Part shown: piece by piece, positions 41,225 to 48,987 of the stretch
Layout of the letters: each line of letters opens with the position of its first letter
How positions within the stretch are numbered: position 1 is the first letter of the stretch
Assembly (NCBI RefSeq): GCF_009668025.1
Contig: NZ_WJXZ01000014.1
Coordinates: 1,459,097-1,523,096 of the forward strand
Length of the DNA: 64,000 bases
Source of the DNA: Larkinella terrae
GTDB lineage: Bacteria > Bacteroidota > Bacteroidia > Cytophagales > Spirosomataceae
Reading direction: 5' to 3'
Notes under the pieces: model-generated
Databases searched by the model: none
What the model saw: only the letters and a program-made list of their open reading frames with translations
Told to the model about the DNA's origin: nothing
Position numbers and translations under genes: made by a program

Positions 41225-42262
41225 TTATAAAGTCAGCAGATAACCAATTGTAAAGTTTGCGTCCCAGTCGAAGACGAACTGGTCGCAATTGGTGCCGTCG
41301 GCGATGGCTTTGTAAATATTGACTCCGGCTTTGGTTTTGGCTTCCGTTGATTTATAGGCCGAAGGGGCGTTCAGAACCGTGTACCGCTCTTTGCCTTTCC
41401 GAACTTCTTTGGCCAGTTCAAAGGGCACCCCGCCAATGATGAAAGCGGTTTTGCGGTTACCCGACGGAATTTTCCCGGCCAGGCCTTTCACCTCATTGTA
41501 CACCTTGGCATCATCTTCGCCGTTCTGGAAATACTTGGCGCCGGGGCCTTCCAGCGCAGTGGTATTCCCATTTTCTTTCCAGGAAATCTTGGTGTTCCCC
41601 GAACCGATATCGACGACAAAACCGTTGCTTTCAAAATCCTTCGGTAAAACCGCCCGCAATGCCAGACGACCTTCCTGTTCGGCGGTTACGGTATTGACCA
41701 CGTAATTCAGCGACTTCAGCGCCTTGATGATCTTCTGCGTGTTCTCGGCTTTCACCGCTCCCGAGCTGACCACAAAGTGGATATCCCGACCCGCAACGCC
41801 GAAGTTCAGCATCCCGGAAATGTATTTTTTCAAGCCTTCGCGAACGTCCTGATCGGTGGCCATATTTTCCAGCACCAGGCTATTGCCAAACTCGGCTTTC
41901 TCCAGTTTCCAGGCTTTCTGGGCATCAACGGTAATAATGAACGAGTTAAAACCACTGGCGCCCAGCTCAACGACGCCTTTTAGTTTGCCGTTTTGCGGAA
42001 CGGGGGGCGTATAATTGAAGGCCGATCGCGAACCCGCGTCGTCCGTTGCCTCCGTATCCGATGACGATTTAGACGCTTCCTCTTCTTTCGATTCAGAGTC
42101 TGCCGATGGCATCGAAGGCGAGTCGGACGATTGTTCTGTGGTTGGTTTCGACGCAAATTTTTTCAGCAAATCGACTCCGCCGATGTATTTTAACCCAAAG
42201 TAAATAGCGGCCAGAATCAGTGCCGTGATAATGAGCCTTCCGGCGACGGTTAAGCGTTGCAT
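41225..42262 (-). CDS. Membrane-anchored Ppx/GppA-like ASKHA protein
   Basis: 345 residues. One N-terminal helix (8-24) is followed by a Ser/Glu-rich linker (about 40-80) and an ASKHA-type domain. Phosphate-1 motif GVVELGASGFNSFIITV (residues 96-112), SSGAVKAENTQKII near 167, TAEQEGRLAL near 193-202 with Glu196 in the position of the Ppx catalytic Glu, phosphate-2 FVVDIGSGNTKISW near 215-228, and FIIGGVPFELA near 274. The likely topology puts the domain outside the cytosol unless the helix is inverted. An exopolyphosphatase or a nucleotide-binding scaffold are both possible; no adjacent gene identifies its substrate. Confidence 0.75.
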   Translation of the reverse strand: MQRLTVAGRLIITALILAAIYFGLKYIGGVDLLKKFASKPTTEQSSDSPSMPSADSESKEEEASKSSSDTEATDDAGSRSAFNYTPPVPQNGKLKGVVELGASGFNSFIITVDAQKAWKLEKAEFGNSLVLENMATDQDVREGLKKYISGMLNFGVAGRDIHFVVSSGAVKAENTQKIIKALKSLNYVVNTVTAEQEGRLALRAVLPKDFESNGFVVDIGSGNTKISWKENGNTTALEGPGAKYFQNGEDDAKVYNEVKGLAGKIPSGNRKTAFIIGGVPFELAKEVRKGKERYTVLNAPSAYKSTEAKTKAGVNIYKAIADGTNCDQFVFDWDANFTIGYLLTL

Positions 42263-42264
42263 GA

Positions 42265-42368
42265 ATTAAATGGTTAGATGGTTAATATGGTTTAATGATT
42301 GAAACATGGTTGAATGGTGAGCACCCGGTTTTATATAACCATTTAGCCATAAAGCCATTCAACCATTG
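42265..42368. repeat. Intergenic palindrome of ATGGTTTAATGATTG / AACCATTTAGCC words
   Basis: Left half repeats AAATGGTTAGATGGTTAAT, ATGGTTTAATG, ATGGTTGAATGGTG; right half has ATAACCATTTAGCC, ATAAAGCCATTCAACCATTG. Partially complementary over about 30 bp. Confidence 0.65.
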
Positions 42369-42372
42369 TCTC

Positions 42373-43398
42373 CTAATCTAAAAGACTCCGGTAGCCTTCG
42401 TCTTTTGGCGGGTTTACCGGACGGGCTACGGGCGTAGGCGGGGGCGTTTCGTCCAGCTTGATGATTTTAAATTCGCCGTGGTTGTAGGCTTCCAGCAGGG
42501 CCTGACCTTTGTCCGAAAGAATGCCGTTCTGAATATCGACCGAGTTGATGAAATCCATCGACATGTCCATCGCGCGTTTCATTTCGCCCAGTTTTTTGCT
42601 CATGTCGTCCTGAATGTATTCCATCGACTCGTCGAAGTAAAACTTCTTGTCGGGATCGCCCTTGAAAATGCTAATGGCTGTTCGTAATGCGTTGGAGCTT
42701 TCCTTGACGATCTGATATTCAGCTTCTTTCAGTTTTACCTTGATCTCGGTTTCCTTGATGATGTAGTCGGCGCTTTTGTTCACCTTCTCCATGAATTCCA
42801 GCACCGTCCGCATGTTTCGCTGCAGGGGCTGCAATTTCTCGTTCATCTCCTGCAAACCGGCGCCTTCGATGGTGGCTAGTTGAGCCGCTTCCTTCATGCC
42901 CGGCCGATCGGACATGTTATTGGCTTTGTTAGCTTCAGCAAATTTTTGCTTGATCGCATCGTTATTCTCGGCGATTTTCCGGTTCAGTTTCACCAGCTGG
43001 CCCGCCAGCGTATCGATCTGGCCCTGCATGTTCCGCCGTTTGTCTTTCAGGTCGCTGACGTAGATCTTCATGATCGCGATTGGGTCGAGCTGAATGACCA
43101 GACCGGTCAGTTTCCGCATCAGCGTTTTGTATAAAAAGAAAACCGCCGTGCGTACATCTTTGCTCGTAAACAGGAAAATCAGGAAGCCCAGAACGGCGAG
43201 CAAACCCGCCAGATAAAGTGTATTTTCGGTAACCTTGATCAGAAATTCGACGATTCGGTTGAAATATACTAATCCCATTGCACCGATGGCGGCCAGAAAA
43301 AACAGGCCCGTGATGCCTTCGGGGCGGCTCCAGAACGACCGCTTTTCGCCGTCTTCGGTTCGGCCACCCAATTGTGAAAAATCAGGAGTTGATGCCAT
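42373..43398 (-). CDS. Membrane protein with long coiled-coil domain
   Basis: 341 residues. Two hydrophobic helices near 28-50 and 60-80, then an Arg/Lys-rich amphipathic segment and a coiled coil from about 110 to 300 (IYVSDLKDKRRNMQGQIDTL, LVKLNRKIAENNDAIKQKF, MNEKLQPLQRNMRTVLEFME), ending in a Pro-rich tail (DETPPPTPVARPVNPPKDE). The coil has a PspA-like spacing, but this is weak. It likely forms a cytosolic scaffold with the neighbouring coiled-coil protein. No family name. Confidence 0.72.
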   Translation of the reverse strand: MASTPDFSQLGGRTEDGEKRSFWSRPEGITGLFFLAAIGAMGLVYFNRIVEFLIKVTENTLYLAGLLAVLGFLIFLFTSKDVRTAVFFLYKTLMRKLTGLVIQLDPIAIMKIYVSDLKDKRRNMQGQIDTLAGQLVKLNRKIAENNDAIKQKFAEANKANNMSDRPGMKEAAQLATIEGAGLQEMNEKLQPLQRNMRTVLEFMEKVNKSADYIIKETEIKVKLKEAEYQIVKESSNALRTAISIFKGDPDKKFYFDESMEYIQDDMSKKLGEMKRAMDMSMDFINSVDIQNGILSDKGQALLEAYNHGEFKIIKLDETPPPTPVARPVNPPKDEGYRSLLD

Positions 43399-43403
43399 TT
43401 GTT

Positions 43404-43560
43404 TAGTTTAAGGTTTATTGTTTAAAGTAAACTTGGTTTACGGTTTTCAGTATTCGGTAAAGAACAATTCGAAATTCAGTGTTCGGTATTCAATATTCGC
43501 TATTTTTCAAACTGGAATGCGTCAACCAACCGAATACCGTAAACTGAAAACCGTATACTG
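43404..43560. repeat. Intergenic palindrome of GTTTACGGTTTTCAGTATTCGGTA words
   Basis: Left half contains GGTTTACGGTTTTCAGTATTCGGTA and further ATTCGGTATTCAATATTCG words; right half has ACCGAATACCGTAAACTGAAAACCGTA. The outer arms pair over roughly 25 bp and the centre is built of similar words. Confidence 0.68.
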
Positions 43561-44292
43561 TTATTTAATGTATTCCCCCAGCTTCAGCAAATCGCGTTTG
43601 ATTTGGCCGACAAAAACCGCCAGCGTCGCATCATAATTGCTTTTGCTCTGGGTGATTTTTTGACGCTGGTCGTTTAACTCACCACCGATTTTGGCCAGCC
43701 GTTCCGTGTTGGCGTCCATTTTTCGCTGAAGTTCCAGAATCTGTTTGGCCAGTTGCTCGTTCTCCGCTTGCAATTGTTTCTGCTCGTTCGCCAGTCCGCC
43801 CACTTTTTCGGTTAGCGTCTCTTCAACGGTTTTCGAAAACGCCTGCTGATCGTTGTTCAAAGCCGTGAGGTACTGATTGGCTGAGCTAACCAGCGCCGAG
43901 ACATCCGCCGAACCGCCCATCGCTTTGTAACTCGCCCAGGCCGCCTGATACTGCTGATCTTCGCTCAGGTTGAGGTTCGACAGGTTTTTCAGCGTTTCCC
44001 GGAATTCAAAATAATCCGGACCCGGTGGATTGTTCCTGTGCAACACGGACGCAAAATGATCGACAAATTTCGGGTCGACCGCGCCTTCCGGTAACGGAGC
44101 CGAAACCGGAGCTGCGGACGCCGGAGCGGCCGGAGCCGGCCCCGATTGGGGTGACGGAACAGCGACTGGATTTCCCTGATTTTGAGGAATAACCGGAGCG
44201 GTTTTGCCGGATGTCGGCTCGTCTTTGATAAAGAGATTCAGGAGTTTTTTTCCGAAGCCCTCCAGCCCGGAACTCGTTTCTTGTTCTGCCAT
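43561..44292 (-). CDS. Coiled-coil protein with Pro/Ala-rich linker
   Basis: 243 residues, no signal peptide or membrane helix. A short helix at the N-terminus (GLEGFGKKLLNLFIKDEP) precedes a Pro/Ala/Ser-rich linker (about 28-70), a helical region, and a coiled coil at about 150-225 (EKVGGLANEQKQLQAENEQL, AKQILELQRKMDANTERLAK). It probably pairs with the coiled-coil membrane protein encoded 160 bp downstream. No family recognised. Confidence 0.7.
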   Translation of the reverse strand: MAEQETSSGLEGFGKKLLNLFIKDEPTSGKTAPVIPQNQGNPVAVPSPQSGPAPAAPASAAPVSAPLPEGAVDPKFVDHFASVLHRNNPPGPDYFEFRETLKNLSNLNLSEDQQYQAAWASYKAMGGSADVSALVSSANQYLTALNNDQQAFSKTVEETLTEKVGGLANEQKQLQAENEQLAKQILELQRKMDANTERLAKIGGELNDQRQKITQSKSNYDATLAVFVGQIKRDLLKLGEYIK

Positions 44293-44474
44293 CTTGTTTT
44301 AGGTTAAAGCTTTCGCTCTTGCGGATGAAAGACGGAACAATATTAGAAGGACGCAAGATGATAAAATAACCGTTTTAAGCCAAACGGTTTACTTATGGCC
44401 TGTAAGGACAAAAACAAGGCCGAAATAGGTGTTAATACATATTTCGGCGGTTTTCCGGAAGTCCTAAAACCCAT

Positions 44475-46115
44475 TTACGCTTTTTTGCGGGCGCCAGCGG
44501 TTTTTTGCATCGTGGCTCGTCCCAGGTAAATTTCGTCGCCTTTCAGATTGATTGTCGAATAAAATTGGTAACCGTCCTCGATGTACCGCAGCATGACCTG
44601 TTTATGCTGACCGGTTTTTCCGTATGGTTGCGTGGCTGCCACCAGAATCTGATTGCCGTTGACGATGGCGCGCACAAAAGGTACGTTATGCGTTTTTAAC
44701 TGATTGGCGTTGTATTTGTACCACGTTTTGCCGCCGTCGACGGAGCATTCCGTTTGCTCGTTCAGGTATTTTTCGCGGCCATTGAAAAGGTCGCCGTGGT
44801 GTTTGAACAAGCGCCACAGTCCGTGAATATAATGCTCGTAACAGGCGTAAACCCGGTCGTTCCCAATTTCCCGCAGGTGGGCTTCGGCCGGCGAGGGTTG
44901 ATCCGATTTTAAGTCCACCATATCATCCCAGAAAAGCGCGCCATACGCCCCAGTAAACCAGTAGAAGACGGCAACACCTTCGGCAATGGCGGGCGGGGCC
45001 GCGTTTTTGGCTTTTTCACTATTTGGAAAAGCGCTGCTTTGCGTATTGAACAACCACTGCCAGGCGATCCTTTTTTTTGGTGAAAGGCGCATATTTACCT
45101 CCTGCTCACCCAGCAAAGCGCCCAGCCAATGCCGCGAACCGTCTTCGTTGTGGTTAATGGAATAATCGAATTCCGGGTAGAGAAAATAAGTGCCGGGCAT
45201 CTGAAAATCAATGAAATCGGCGTAGGTTTTCCCAACCAGGGCGTCGGGCATACCGCGTTGACGCGAGCTTGCCGTGTGCTTCACCGGCATGGCCCAGAGC
45301 CAGTCGGGCGACGCCGAATAATCACGGGCGCGGGAATAACCGTAGCCATTCAACGGAACGGGCGCAATCGAGCCAACTTCGGTATACGGACTGATCCACT
45401 CCCGAATCGACTTCATCATAAAGGCATACAGATTCACCTGTTCCTGCCGGTTTAGTGGGTTGTTAAGGCCTTCATTCTCAATATCAAAAAATATTTTTCC
45501 GTAGGTGCTTTTGCGCTTGTCGGGCGGACAATCGCCAAAATTGACGCAGCCGCCACTCAACTCGAGCATCGCCCAGGAAACGCTGTTTTTGAAACCCTTA
45601 TCACCCCAGGGACGAACGTACCAGGTTTCGGGTCCTTTATCACCGCTTCGAGACCAGGAAATATTGAAAGGTTCTTCAGCCATGTAGCCCTGTCCGATGG
45701 TTAAAGCCCGCTGCGACGGTTTTAACCGACTCGTCCAGCCATCCGGTTTTGGATTCCAGTCGCTGCGAAATTCGTCGTTTGACATTCTGGTTTTATCGAT
45801 GGACGAAAAGCCCCGGCGAAACAGTTTCGACCAGTCCTGATCTACGTGCAGGTTGCGCCCCGCCCCGCTGAAAGTCAGGGATTTGGTAGCGGGAAGCGTA
45901 AAGTCACCAACCACGTCCGGGTTCCAATACCCTTTCCGGGTGGTCGGCGTAAAAGATTGGCGGGGCGTCGGAGCCAGTGCGGTTTGGGGTGGTAAAGCTC
46001 CGGTATGAACGGTTGTGATTGGCTCCGGGCCGTTGGTGTAGTTATAATAGTAAACGCCCCCACCCACTACTGCGGGAATCAATAGAGTCAAAAAAAGCTT
46101 CATACGATTGTTCAT
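44475..46115 (-). CDS. Large membrane-anchored protein of unknown function
   Basis: 546 residues. An N-terminal helix (about 5-24) acts as anchor or uncleaved signal, then a Pro/Thr-rich linker to residue ~70. The large remaining domain is rich in aromatic residues (WAMLELSGGCVNFGDCPPDKR, GYGYSRARDYSASPDWLWAMPV, IAWQWLFNTQSSAFPNSEKAK) with a glycoside-hydrolase-like look, and ends in beta strands. No family recognised. Its ATG overlaps the aguB stop by 4 bp; a 182-bp gap to the next gene contains only a short AT-rich stretch. Confidence 0.68.
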   Translation of the reverse strand: MNNRMKLFLTLLIPAVVGGGVYYYNYTNGPEPITTVHTGALPPQTALAPTPRQSFTPTTRKGYWNPDVVGDFTLPATKSLTFSGAGRNLHVDQDWSKLFRRGFSSIDKTRMSNDEFRSDWNPKPDGWTSRLKPSQRALTIGQGYMAEEPFNISWSRSGDKGPETWYVRPWGDKGFKNSVSWAMLELSGGCVNFGDCPPDKRKSTYGKIFFDIENEGLNNPLNRQEQVNLYAFMMKSIREWISPYTEVGSIAPVPLNGYGYSRARDYSASPDWLWAMPVKHTASSRQRGMPDALVGKTYADFIDFQMPGTYFLYPEFDYSINHNEDGSRHWLGALLGEQEVNMRLSPKKRIAWQWLFNTQSSAFPNSEKAKNAAPPAIAEGVAVFYWFTGAYGALFWDDMVDLKSDQPSPAEAHLREIGNDRVYACYEHYIHGLWRLFKHHGDLFNGREKYLNEQTECSVDGGKTWYKYNANQLKTHNVPFVRAIVNGNQILVAATQPYGKTGQHKQVMLRYIEDGYQFYSTINLKGDEIYLGRATMQKTAGARKKA

Positions 46116-46984
46116 TCGTCTAAATACCGTTTCGTAATGGGTTGGTACGAATCGATTCGCCGATCCCGCAAATAAGGCCAGGTCGTACGGTATTTATCGG
46201 TTAAATCCAAATCAACTTCCTGAACGTGAACGACTTCCTGGTCGTGCGGGGCCAGATACAGGAGCGATCCGTGGGGGTTGGCAACGAACGATCCACCCCA
46301 GAATTTTTGCCCGCCTTCCGTTCCCACCCGATTGACGGAAACCACGTGTACACCGTTGGCGATCGCGTGGCTGCGCTGAATGGTTTGCCAGGCACTGTAC
46401 TGTTCCTCGTCCACTTTGGGGTCGGTTTCCTCCGTGTCCCAGCCAATGGCGGTGGGATAAAACAGGATTTCGGCACCCATCAGCGACGTGATGCGGGCCG
46501 GTTCGGGATACCACTGATCCCAGCAAATCAGGACGCCAATTTTGGCGTATCTGGTTTCGAAAACTTTATAACCCAGGTCGCCTGGCGTGAAGTAAAATTT
46601 CTCGTAATACCCCGGATCGTCAGGAATGTGCATCTTCCGGTACTTGCCCAGATACGTTCCGTCGGCATCCAGCACGGCGGTCGTGTTGTGGTATAAACCG
46701 GCGGTGCGTTTTTCAAATAACGATGCAATAATGACGGTATTGGTTTCGCGGGCAACTTCGGCCAGACGGTCCGTGGTCGGGCCAGGAATGGCTTCCGCCA
46801 AACTGAAATTGTGGTGATCTTCCACGTCGCAGAAATAGAGCGAGCGGAATAATTCCTGCAAACAAACGATTTGAGCCCCTTTTTTGGCGGCTTCACGAAC
46901 GCCCGCTATGGCTTTTTCAAGATTAGCTTCCAGGTCGGCCGTGCAGGACATCTGCACCAGGCCAATACTTACTTTTTTAGACAT
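46112..46984 (-). CDS. aguB: N-carbamoylputrescine amidase
   Basis: 290 residues. Carbon-nitrogen hydrolase with Glu44 (VCLQELF), Lys117 (KYRKMHIP) and nucleophile Cys154 (VLICWDQWYPEPAR), and the AguB-type GYYEKFYFTPGD after the Lys. It converts N-carbamoylputrescine to putrescine, completing the agmatine route begun by AguA (36.2 kb, same strand). In many genomes the two genes are adjacent; here ten kilobases and a separate gene group lie between. It is coupled to the following 546-residue protein by an ATGA overlap. Confidence 0.95.
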   Translation of the reverse strand: MSKKVSIGLVQMSCTADLEANLEKAIAGVREAAKKGAQIVCLQELFRSLYFCDVEDHHNFSLAEAIPGPTTDRLAEVARETNTVIIASLFEKRTAGLYHNTTAVLDADGTYLGKYRKMHIPDDPGYYEKFYFTPGDLGYKVFETRYAKIGVLICWDQWYPEPARITSLMGAEILFYPTAIGWDTEETDPKVDEEQYSAWQTIQRSHAIANGVHVVSVNRVGTEGGQKFWGGSFVANPHGSLLYLAPHDQEVVHVQEVDLDLTDKYRTTWPYLRDRRIDSYQPITKRYLDE

Positions 46985-46996
46985 GTGCTGTTGGAA

Positions 46997-48019
46997 TTAA
47001 CGTTCCGGACCGGTTCGACGGGTCGATGGCCCGGTGCCACGCTGCAGTTCTTTCAGGTCAAAATCAAACGGCAATTCGTTCATGCATTTGAAATGACCCA
47101 GCGGACACCGATCGTAGCCTATTTTAGAACAAGGGCGGCAGGGCAACAGTTTGTTTTCGAGCAAAACAAAATTGGTTTTGTACGGATACATGCCCAGTTG
47201 CGGAGTCGTATTGCCCCAGATGGAGTAGATTTTTTTCTTCAAAGCCGCAGCGATGTGCATTAGTCCGGTGTCGTGGCTGAAAACCAGCGCAGACTGTTGC
47301 AGAATCGATGCCGACTGGTTGAGGTTGTATTTCCCGCAAGCGTTGTAAATCAGCTTATCTCCCAGCGCCTGCCGGACTTCCTCGCCCGCCTTAACATCTT
47401 CCTTACCACCCAGGAGAATGACAGGATAGTTGATTTTTTGACACAACTCGATCATCCGGTCAACGGGTAATTTTTTGGTATTATGTTGACCACCAATGGC
47501 GTAAGCGATAAAACCGCGACGATGAGTTGTCGGAAGCCACTCTGGTTCGACGATGTCTTTGTACGGGATGAAGTAATCCAGCCCTTTGTCATCATTGATG
47601 ACCCCAAACGGTTCGACGGTTTTCATATACCGGTCGACGATGTGCAGAGGAGGCATGGAATTGATCTTGAACCGAACGTAGAGCCACTTTTCCCAGTTCA
47701 GTTTGTCGAAACTCCGTGAACGAACGGCCAATCGGAGCTTGATCAGCATCGTGCGGAGGTTGTTGTGCAAATCAATGATGTAGTCGTAGCGCTCGGTTTT
47801 CAATTGAGCGATGAGGTCATTCAGGCTTTCATCCAGAAAAAAACCTTTGTCAATGTAGGGATTCGATTCAATGAGGGACTGGTAGGATCGCTTCGTACAG
47901 TAATGAATTTCCGCTCCCGGAACCTGTTGTTTCAGGCACCGAATAACCGGCGTCGTGAGTACGATATCGCCAATGGACGAAAACCGGATAATCAGGAACT
48001 TGACAGGAGTGGTATGCAT
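46997..48019 (-). CDS. Glycosyltransferase family 9 (heptosyltransferase-like)
   Basis: 340 residues from MHTTPVKFLIIRFSSIGD (ATG 48019). GT-B fold of lipopolysaccharide heptosyltransferases: N-terminal RFSSIGDIVLTTPVIRCLK, central DYIIDLHNNLRT, and C-terminal GGKEDVKAGEEV and SHDTGLMHIAAALKKKIYSIWG with the ADP-sugar-binding Asp/Gly/His. Cytosolic face of the inner membrane, likely adding a core sugar. A four-Cys stretch LPCRPCSKIGYDRCPLGHFKC near the C-terminus could bind metal. 12 bp upstream of aguB on the same strand. Confidence 0.93.
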   Translation of the reverse strand: MHTTPVKFLIIRFSSIGDIVLTTPVIRCLKQQVPGAEIHYCTKRSYQSLIESNPYIDKGFFLDESLNDLIAQLKTERYDYIIDLHNNLRTMLIKLRLAVRSRSFDKLNWEKWLYVRFKINSMPPLHIVDRYMKTVEPFGVINDDKGLDYFIPYKDIVEPEWLPTTHRRGFIAYAIGGQHNTKKLPVDRMIELCQKINYPVILLGGKEDVKAGEEVRQALGDKLIYNACGKYNLNQSASILQQSALVFSHDTGLMHIAAALKKKIYSIWGNTTPQLGMYPYKTNFVLLENKLLPCRPCSKIGYDRCPLGHFKCMNELPFDFDLKELQRGTGPSTRRTGPER

Positions 48020-48108
48020 CTGATACCAAAAGTACAATAAGGCCGGGATTTTTTGAAAGAATCCCCCAAAACCTACGGAATTGACGCGCTATAAATGATT
48101 TGACGGCC

Positions 48109-48222
48109 CACCCTGTCAGCGGTCGCAGACCCTGACAGCGGTGGAAAGCCATTATTTGCGGAGCTTTATTATATAACTCCAGAACTTCACCGCTGTCAGG
48201 GTCTGCGACCGCTGACAGGGTG
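48109..48222. repeat. REP pair (BIME-like), left copy
   Basis: Each 35-bp REP starts CACCCTGTCAGCGG and ends CCTGACAGCGGTG. Within it CTGTCAG pairs with CTGACAG and GGTC-GCA-GACC forms an inner hairpin. The second REP is the exact reverse complement of the first across a 44-bp spacer. It also carries the transposase stop codon (TGA at 48196-48198). Confidence 0.9.
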
Positions 48223-48822
48223 CGTAAACAATTCCTCAACGTTTTCCTGAAGCATATCCTGATGAAATTGAATGTATTCCGTTTTACCGCCAAACCAATT
48301 TAAGACATCGTCCCGCTTCAGCAACGTCGGGAGGTTTGACAGATGGCTTTGGTAGGAGGAATGGGCATAGGATGTCAAATCTTTCGTGACTCCGTGGTTG
48401 ACCGGATTGCAGTGAATATAGAAAATAAGCCTGGTGAAGTAAGAATCATCGCTCACAACTTTCCGCTGGAAGGGGCGTTCAAATAAACCGCCGGTTCGCT
48501 GAACTTGCGAATTGAAATACTGCGCGTAACTGTTGAAAAAATGAGAAAATTGACGACTGACATTGGGTGGTTTTCTCCAACCCCGTTCAACAAATAGCCG
48601 CTCCTGATCAAGTTCATGATTTTCCTTCACCCGAATCATCAGGTGGAAATGGTTTTTCATGAGGCAATAAGCATACGTATCAATGACGGGCGCCAGGTAA
48701 TTCGCGTATTGGTGCAGAAAAAAACGATAGTGATTTGGATCGACAAATATCGGAGCACCATTGATTCCTCGGTTATAAATATGGTAGTAGCGGCCCGGTT
48801 CGAGCGGTTCGATTGGTTCCAT
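48196..48822 (-). CDS. REP-associated tyrosine transposase (RAYT, Y1/HUH family)
   Basis: 208 residues from MEPIEPLEPGRYYHIYNRG (ATG 48822; a TTG at 48855 is an alternative). HUH motif NHFHLMIRV near residue 56-64, catalytic Tyr in DSYFTRLIFYIHCNPVNHG near residue 126-144, and YHIYNRG at the start put it in the IS200/IS605-related RAYT group, which act on single-stranded REP hairpins. The last residues HPVSGRRP are read from within the REP sequence, which tightly couples gene and element. Confidence 0.93.
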   Translation of the reverse strand: MEPIEPLEPGRYYHIYNRGINGAPIFVDPNHYRFFLHQYANYLAPVIDTYAYCLMKNHFHLMIRVKENHELDQERLFVERGWRKPPNVSRQFSHFFNSYAQYFNSQVQRTGGLFERPFQRKVVSDDSYFTRLIFYIHCNPVNHGVTKDLTSYAHSSYQSHLSNLPTLLKRDDVLNWFGGKTEYIQFHQDMLQENVEELFTHPVSGRRP

Positions 48823-48872
48823 CTGTTTTCGATTTAACCGTTTAGACGAAAACAACCGAAAAAGTCATCAGA

Positions 48873-48986
48873 CACCCTGTCAGCGGTCGCAGACCCTGAC
48901 AGCGGTGAGGGGTTGGAATTATTTAGTAGTGCTCTGCAAATGAGAGCTTTCCACCGCTGTCAGGGTCTGCGACCGCTGACAGGGTG
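48873..48986. repeat. REP pair (BIME-like), right copy
   Basis: Two 35-bp REPs, 48873-48907 and 48952-48986, inverted to each other around a 44-bp spacer; same length and REP sequence as the left copy. The spacer, read in reverse complement, matches the left one at many positions, including GGTGGAAAGC and ATTTGC.GAGC. Confidence 0.9.
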
Positions 48987-48987
48987 G

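Larger units (their letters stand above)
48109..48986. mobile_element. RAYT transposase unit bracketed by paired REP elements
   Basis: Four identical 35-bp REP sequences occur as two inverted pairs around one Y1-type transposase gene: 48109-48143 and 48188-48222, then 48873-48907 and 48952-48986. Each pair with its spacer measures 114 bp. The spacers of the two pairs are alignable in inverted orientation (both begin GGTGGAAAGC when read inward), so the flanks are diverged inverted copies of one unit. The right end stops one base before the DUF4249 stop codon. Confidence 0.85.

Noticed and set aside
44395-44530. Small plus-strand frame starting MACKDKNKAE
   Set aside because: Runs into the opposite gene, has no promoter match and no recognisable product.
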